From assembly GCF_042660205.1 (NCBI RefSeq), contig NZ_JBHSTQ010000009.1, forward strand, positions 1 through 64,000: DNA of 64,000 bases, written 5' to 3'. The stretch is from Sporolactobacillus kofuensis (GTDB taxonomy: Bacteria; Bacillota; Bacilli; Bacillales; Sporolactobacillaceae). Positions 59,307 through 64,000 of this stretch are shown here, piece by piece. Positions within the stretch are counted from its first letter, which is position 1. The number at the start of each line of letters is the position of its first letter. Under the pieces are notes generated by a model. It had not been told where the DNA came from, did not search any database, and worked only from the letters and a program-made list of their open reading frames with translations. A program made the position numbers and the translations under genes.

Positions 59307-61265
59307 TTATTCAGCACCTTTCACAGCGGTAAATCCTTCGCTTGCATCTTCTTCAAGACCGAAAGCGACATGCGATTCAATCCACTTACGTCTTGGTTCC
59401 ACTTTATCACCCATTAATGTAGTGACTCGGCGCTCAGCATATGCTTGGTCCTCAATATGCACTTGAATTAAGGTTCGTGTTTCAGGATTCATCGTTGTTT
59501 CCCAGAGTTGATCGGCGTTCATTTCACCAAGACCTTTATACCGTTGAATCGTATAGCCCTTGCCGATTTTTTTAATTGCTTCTTTTAAGCCGTTATCATC
59601 CCAGGCATACTCAACGGTTTCCTTCTTTCCGATACCCCTACTCACTTTATAAAGTGGCGGGAGCGCTATGTATACCTTTCCGGCATCAATCAATGGGCGC
59701 ATATACCGATAGAAGAAGGTGAGCAACAACACTTGAATGTGCGCACCGTCATTATCGGCATCGGTCATGATGATAATTTTATCGTAATTGCTGTCTTTGA
59801 TTGAAAAATCTGCACCGACACCGGCACCAATCGCATAGATAATCGTATTAATTTCTTCGTTCTTCATGATTTCTTCGAGGCGAGCTTTTTGTGTATTGAT
59901 AACTTTACCCCGTAGCGGTAGTACTGCTTGAAACTTACGGTCACGTCCCTGTTTTGCAGAACCACCCGCAGAGTCACCCTCGACTAAGTAAAGCTCATTT
60001 CGATCCGCATTTTTCGAAGAAGCGGGGGTTAATTTCCCGCTTAAAACAGATTCTTTGCGTTTTGATTTCTTCCCATTTCGTGCTTCTTCTCTTGCTTTAC
60101 GTGCGGCAAGCCGCGCTTGACGAGCACGCATCGCCTTGCGTATCAGTAATTCACTTGTCTGTGGATTCTCCTCAAGATAATAGGCGAGTTGTTCCGACAC
60201 GACGGTATCAACTGCAGAACGCGCTTCATTTGTGCCTAATTTCTCTTTCGTTTGACCTTCGAACTGTAGTAAGTGTTCCGGAACACGTATGGATACGATG
60301 CCCATGAACCCTTCACGAATATCATTGCCATCCAGATTTTTTTCTTTTTCCTTAAGAATACCTGCTTTTCGTGCGTAGTCATTAAAAATGCGAGTCAAAG
60401 CGGTACGGAACCCGGATTCATGTGTACCACCGTCTTTTGTACGTACATTGTTAACAAAGGAAATCAAACTTTCTGAGTACCCATCATTAAACTGAAAAGC
60501 AACTTCTACTTCCATCTCATTTGCAGTGCCTTCAAATGAAACAACCGGATGGAGTACATCCTTATCCTCATTTAAGTAAGCGACAAACTCTTTGATCCCT
60601 TCCTCATAGTGGAAGACTTCTTCTCGACCACTCCGCTCGTCAGTCAGGATAATTTTCATCCCTTTTTGGAGAAAAGCTGATTCACGTAACCGTTCACTAA
60701 GCACATCGAATTGATAAGTGGTTGTGCTGAAGATGGTTGCATCTGGTTTGAAGTGAATCAAGGAACCCGTCTCACGCGTTGTTCCGATCTGTTCAAGAGT
60801 TGTAACCGGATTGCCACCATGTTCAAAACGTTGTTTAAAAATAGCGCCGTCACGCCAAATCGTTACTTCTAGCCACTCAGAAAGTGCATTTACGACGGAC
60901 GAACCGACGCCATGCAACCCACCGCTGGTTTTATAGCCGCCGCTCTGTCCAAATTTTCCGCCTGCATGAAGAACAGTAAAAATGACTTCGACCGTCGGTT
61001 TTCCGGTTCGATGCATCCCAGTAGGCATGCCGCGTCCAAAGTCTCGGACACTGATACTCCCGTCTTTATGAATACGCACCAATATCTCATTGCCGTAGCC
61101 AGCTAAAGCCTCATCCACAGCATTGTCTACAATTTCATAGACAAGGTGATGTAATCCTCGTGTATCAGTAGAGCCAATATACATACCCGGACGTTTGCGA
61201 ACTGCTTCCAAACCTTCCAGTATCTGAATTGTGTCATCATCATATGACGATACTTGTCTCGCCAA
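59307..61265 (-). CDS. parE: DNA topoisomerase IV subunit B
   Basis: A 652-residue ATPase subunit partnering ParC. GHKL ATP-binding: EIVDNAVDEA near 47-56, DFGRGMPTG near 77-85 and GLHGVGSSVVNALS near 117-130. TOPRIM domain: EGDSAGGSAKQGRD near 426-439 and MTDADNDGAHI near 503-513. TTG 61265 (LARQVSSYDDDTIQ) is eight bases after AAAGGGG and matches the B. subtilis start MARKQQF; the frame is open 26 codons more without support. The parE-parC order and two-base spacing are typical. Confidence 0.95.
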   Translation of the reverse strand: MARQVSSYDDDTIQILEGLEAVRKRPGMYIGSTDTRGLHHLVYEIVDNAVDEALAGYGNEILVRIHKDGSISVRDFGRGMPTGMHRTGKPTVEVIFTVLHAGGKFGQSGGYKTSGGLHGVGSSVVNALSEWLEVTIWRDGAIFKQRFEHGGNPVTTLEQIGTTRETGSLIHFKPDATIFSTTTYQFDVLSERLRESAFLQKGMKIILTDERSGREEVFHYEEGIKEFVAYLNEDKDVLHPVVSFEGTANEMEVEVAFQFNDGYSESLISFVNNVRTKDGGTHESGFRTALTRIFNDYARKAGILKEKEKNLDGNDIREGFMGIVSIRVPEHLLQFEGQTKEKLGTNEARSAVDTVVSEQLAYYLEENPQTSELLIRKAMRARQARLAARKAREEARNGKKSKRKESVLSGKLTPASSKNADRNELYLVEGDSAGGSAKQGRDRKFQAVLPLRGKVINTQKARLEEIMKNEEINTIIYAIGAGVGADFSIKDSNYDKIIIMTDADNDGAHIQVLLLTFFYRYMRPLIDAGKVYIALPPLYKVSRGIGKKETVEYAWDDNGLKEAIKKIGKGYTIQRYKGLGEMNADQLWETTMNPETRTLIQVHIEDQAYAERRVTTLMGDKVEPRRKWIESHVAFGLEEDASEGFTAVKGAE

Positions 61266-61369
61266 AGAAAAAACCCCTTTCTTCATCCTGTTCATCTTAG
61301 CAACAGGATACACCCAGTTCGGAATCTCCAATTGGATGGCCACTCGGTTTGTTTGCCGAATTTACTTAT

Positions 61370-62881
61370 TTATAATCTATAAATGTCACTATATTTATCA
61401 GCCAAATAATCCAGTAGATATTGGGGATTTGGTCCTTCTCCCGTTGTATCATGAAGTATTTCAAGCGGTTTCTTCAGACTTCCGAACTGATGTATATGTT
61501 TGCTGAGCCATTCAGTCACCACTTGAAGATTACCTGTTCGTACATGGTCATCAAAGTCCGGAATATCCTGACTCATCGTGTACCTAAATTGTGCTGCATA
61601 AACGTAGCCAAGCGCATAAGACGGGAAATAACCGAAGTCCCCGCTTGGCCAGTGAATATCTTGTAGCACGCCTTCACGATCATTAGTCGGTGTAATGCCC
61701 AGATATTCATTCATTTTTTTATTCCACACACCAGGAAGATCTTTAACCTGCAGATCATCATTGAATAATGCTTTCTCAATATCATACCGTACCATAATAT
61801 GGAGCGGATAAGTTAATTCGTCTGCTAAAATACGAATAAACGATGGGTGTGCGCTATTGATTGCCCTATAGAAGTCATCGAGTGATACACGATCAAACTG
61901 ACCATGACCATACCGCTTCAGTTCGTCAAAATGGCAGTCCCAAAATGCTTTGCTTCGACCAATGAAGTTTTCGAAGAAGAGCGATTGTGATTCGTGGATA
62001 CCCATCGACGTTCCTTCACAAAGCGGCGTCCCGACAAGTTCACGAGAAATGTGCTGTTCATAGAGTGCGTGTCCACCTTCATGGACTGTCCCAAGTACTG
62101 TAGAAATAAAATCATTCTCTTGATAATTTGTTGTGACACGTACATCCCCCGGATTGAGCGTCGTTTCAAAAGGGTGCTCCGTCTCATCGAGTCTACCTGC
62201 TTCGAAATCATATCCGATTTCTTTTAATAAATGGAGACAAAATTCTTTTTGTTTATCGACAGGAAAAGGTTCAGTAAGAAAGGTCTTCTCAGGTTGTGCT
62301 TTTGACGTGGAAACTGCTTCGACAAGGGGAATTAATCCCTTACGCAATTTACCAAAAACCTTGTCAATCATTTCAGTAGTTAAGCCTGGTTCATATAGGT
62401 CAAGTAAGGCATCATACTTATTTTCCTTAACACCCCAATACCCGATAAATCTTCGTTTGAAATCGACCATCTTTTCGAGATAGGGTCTGAGCAATGCAAA
62501 GTCACTCTTAACTTTTGCTTCTTGCCATACACTTTGGGCTTCCGATTGTAAAATAACATAGGCTTTGTTCTCTTCCGCCGGGATATTGACGAAGCGATCA
62601 TAGGTCTTCTTTGATTTTTCAATCATTTTCTTCGTAACGATACTCAATTGATCCTGGACGGATGGATCGCTCAGTGCATCTATGTATGCTTTCATTTCAT
62701 CAGAAGTTGAACGTTGAAACACTTCGTCAGACAAAGTCCCAACGACCTCAGAACGTTGACTTATCCCTTTTTTGGGTGCCCCAGTTCTCATATCCCATTC
62801 AGCAAGTGCGATGGCTTCATTAAAGTCCATGATCTTCTTGACGTAGTGATTGTATGATTCCACAATTTCTGCAATAGCCAA
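61370..62881 (-). CDS. ypwA: Carboxypeptidase M32 (YpwA-like metallopeptidase)
   Basis: A 503-residue zinc carboxypeptidase releasing C-terminal residues from peptides. It has the HExxH zinc motif in LGTVHEGGHALYEQ (about 261-274) and the following MGIHESQSLFFENFIGRS (about 292-309), which gives the third ligand Glu. DIHWPSGDFGYFPSYALGYVYAAQF (about 404-428) is a family signature. Start TTG 62881 is eight bases after AAAGGGG. Cytoplasmic, probably in peptide turnover. It lies upstream of parE and may have its own promoter. Confidence 0.93.
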   Translation of the reverse strand: MAIAEIVESYNHYVKKIMDFNEAIALAEWDMRTGAPKKGISQRSEVVGTLSDEVFQRSTSDEMKAYIDALSDPSVQDQLSIVTKKMIEKSKKTYDRFVNIPAEENKAYVILQSEAQSVWQEAKVKSDFALLRPYLEKMVDFKRRFIGYWGVKENKYDALLDLYEPGLTTEMIDKVFGKLRKGLIPLVEAVSTSKAQPEKTFLTEPFPVDKQKEFCLHLLKEIGYDFEAGRLDETEHPFETTLNPGDVRVTTNYQENDFISTVLGTVHEGGHALYEQHISRELVGTPLCEGTSMGIHESQSLFFENFIGRSKAFWDCHFDELKRYGHGQFDRVSLDDFYRAINSAHPSFIRILADELTYPLHIMVRYDIEKALFNDDLQVKDLPGVWNKKMNEYLGITPTNDREGVLQDIHWPSGDFGYFPSYALGYVYAAQFRYTMSQDIPDFDDHVRTGNLQVVTEWLSKHIHQFGSLKKPLEILHDTTGEGPNPQYLLDYLADKYSDIYRL

Positions 62882-63042
62882 TGGAAACGCCCCTTTGTTA
62901 TATTGACCAACGTCGATATCCTTTTAACATTCTACTTTCTCTTAACCGCTTGTAAAGTCCTGCTTTCATTTTTGAAAACAAATTATGCTCATGGAATCAA
63001 GTTCACGAACATGTAACAATTTACTTTCTTTATACGGAACCA

Positions 63043-64000
63043 TTACTCGACATGCTTTTTCCCAAAGTACTGAAAATAATCGGTACGGATTCGACCATTG
63101 TACAGTTTTCTTTTCTTACTTGCCGGTCGACCAAAACTTGCTTCAAATTGCTCAAAAGACGTAATGAAATAAAAAGACCATGACTTGTATTTCTTATACA
63201 ATTCACCCAGATCTTGGCAAATCTTTATAATTTGCTCTTTCTCACCCATTCGTTCACCATATGGGGGATTGCCAATCATACATCCGTTCGTTTCCTTTGT
63301 TGTGAAATCCGCCACTTGCATCTGTTTAAACGTGATCAAACCGCTGAATCCAGCTTCACGCGCGTTATGCTCGGATAATTCAATCATATTATGGTCAATG
63401 TCACTGCCCATGATTGAGAGCGGTTGCTCATAATTTGCCATGTTTTCTGCCTCATCCCGGGCGCGTTCCCAATTGGCCTGCCCTATTATTGGCCAGGACT
63501 CAGAAACAAATGATCGATTAAATCCAGGAGCGATGTTCTGACCAATCATTGCTGCTTCAATTGGTAACGTTCCCGATCCACAAAATGGATCAACAAAAGG
63601 TCGATCAGGCGTCCAACGGCTAAGCAAGATCATCGCACTTGCTAAGGTTTCTTTTAATGGGGCTATATTATGTAATTGTCGATAGCCTCTTTTATGTAAT
63701 CCATCACCTGACGTATCGATCGAAATGGTTGCGCAATCCTTCTCAAGCGCCACTTGTATTTTGAACATCGGGCCATCTTCTTGAAACCATTCCTTGTGAT
63801 AATTCGCTTTCATGGATTCAACGATAGCCTTTTTCACAATAGCCTGACAGTCCGGTACACTATGCAACATTGATTTATGTGATTTTCCCGTTACAGGAAA
63901 AGTTGCATTTTCGGGTAAAAATTCTGCCCATGGCAATGCTTTTGTTTGTTCGAAAAGGCTGTCAAAAGTCGTAGCTTTAAAAGTACCAACTCGAAGTCTC
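63043..64000 (-). CDS. ypsC: Class I SAM-dependent 23S rRNA (guanine-N2) methyltransferase, YpsC/RlmL type (5' end outside the window)
   Basis: Partial gene: the frame stays open to the right window edge, where it reads RLRVGTFKATTFDSLFEQTK, equivalent to about residues 55-75 of B. subtilis YpsC. The THUMP RNA-binding region is followed by DGLHKRGYR, WTPDRPFVDPFCGSGTLPIEAAMIGQNIAPGFNR (SAM motif I) and GNPPYGERMG, the NPPY catalytic motif. The C-terminus KKRKLYNGRIRTDYFQYF is typical. In B. subtilis rnpB and gpsB lie just upstream, which would be beyond the edge here. Exact rRNA position inferred from the family. Confidence 0.92.
   Translation of the reverse strand, partial: RLRVGTFKATTFDSLFEQTKALPWAEFLPENATFPVTGKSHKSMLHSVPDCQAIVKKAIVESMKANYHKEWFQEDGPMFKIQVALEKDCATISIDTSGDGLHKRGYRQLHNIAPLKETLASAMILLSRWTPDRPFVDPFCGSGTLPIEAAMIGQNIAPGFNRSFVSESWPIIGQANWERARDEAENMANYEQPLSIMGSDIDHNMIELSEHNAREAGFSGLITFKQMQVADFTTKETNGCMIGNPPYGERMGEKEQIIKICQDLGELYKKYKSWSFYFITSFEQFEASFGRPASKKRKLYNGRIRTDYFQYFGKKHVE

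Noticed and set aside
59954..60307. Plus-strand 117-codon frame inside parE
   Set aside because: Antisense shadow of a conserved topoisomerase gene.
1..64000. CRISPR array, prophage, insertion sequence or toxin-antitoxin module
   Set aside because: No regularly spaced repeats, transposase, phage structural genes or paired small toxin-antitoxin frames were seen. The only tyrosine recombinase is XerS-like, and the only ribbon-helix-helix-like protein (EXLDI) has no toxin partner beside it.

Overview
The window is a chromosomal segment of a low-GC, endospore-forming Firmicute of the order Bacillales. Three observations support this. The block ypjD-dapB-mgsA-cca-birA / ypmB-aspB-asnS / dnaD-nth-ypoC / ponA-recU-yppE follows the Bacillus subtilis order. 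There is a spoIIP sporulation gene. Strong AAAGGAGG-type Shine-Dalgarno sites recur, with frequent TTG and GTG starts. The combination of a XerS-type recombinase with the lack of the bacillithiol genes bshB1/bshA (normally between mgsA and cca) and of panBCD/dinG (normally between birA and ypmB) would fit a Sporolactobacillaceae-like lineage, but that placement is inference.

Layout. 1-330: the 3' end of a 23S rRNA gene, a 5S rRNA gene and their terminator. 600-14,800: metabolic and accessory genes, namely an AldA-type aldehyde dehydrogenase, a stress-type SDR, a cellulose-synthase-like glycosyltransferase with two PilZ domains, two acetyltransferases, a YeiH-type transporter, a MerR/RacA-like DNA-binding protein, an Asn/Gly-rich coat-like protein, an amidase preceded by a candidate structured RNA, a ferritin-like protein, RarD and YitT. 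15,000-28,650: conserved housekeeping genes for lysine synthesis, methylglyoxal, tRNA CCA addition, biotin ligase, Asp and Asn metabolism, replication initiation (DnaD), base-excision repair (Nth), cell wall (PonA) and Holliday-junction resolution (RecU). 29,660-32,680: a TPP riboswitch with terminator driving an ECF-type hydroxymethylpyrimidine/thiamine transporter, ykoE-ykoD-ykoC.

32,700-44,000: a second SDR, an acyl-CoA synthetase, SpoIIP, a truncated chemoreceptor sensor module, an oligoendopeptidase F gene interrupted by an in-frame TGA just before its HExxH active site, a CatE-like glyoxalase-fold protein, a DUF975 membrane protein, an MFS transporter and a HAD phosphatase with a Fur-box-like site. 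44,000-50,600: an SRPBCC/peroxiredoxin pair flanked by a 16-bp direct repeat next to xerS, then yjjG, xpt, corA and an EXLDI-family protein with an array of TATACGTATA-like sites, then a GC-rich unexplained element and a MarR regulator. 50,800-56,900: a sugar porter, a translationally coupled GNAT / SAM-methyltransferase pair, ferredoxin-NADP reductase and two small membrane proteins. 56,857-64,000: parC and parE (topoisomerase IV), an M32 carboxypeptidase and a 5'-truncated ypsC rRNA methyltransferase, all on the minus strand.

No prophage, CRISPR array, intact insertion sequence or tRNA gene was recognised. The least explained items are the stem-bounded RNA candidate at 10,325-10,418, the GC-rich element at 49,930-50,085, the direct repeats beside xerS, the EXLDI protein with its repeated operator-like sites, and the nucleotidyltransferase-like/methyltransferase fusion coupled to a GNAT. 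All family assignments come from reading motifs and remembered homologues; no database search was run.
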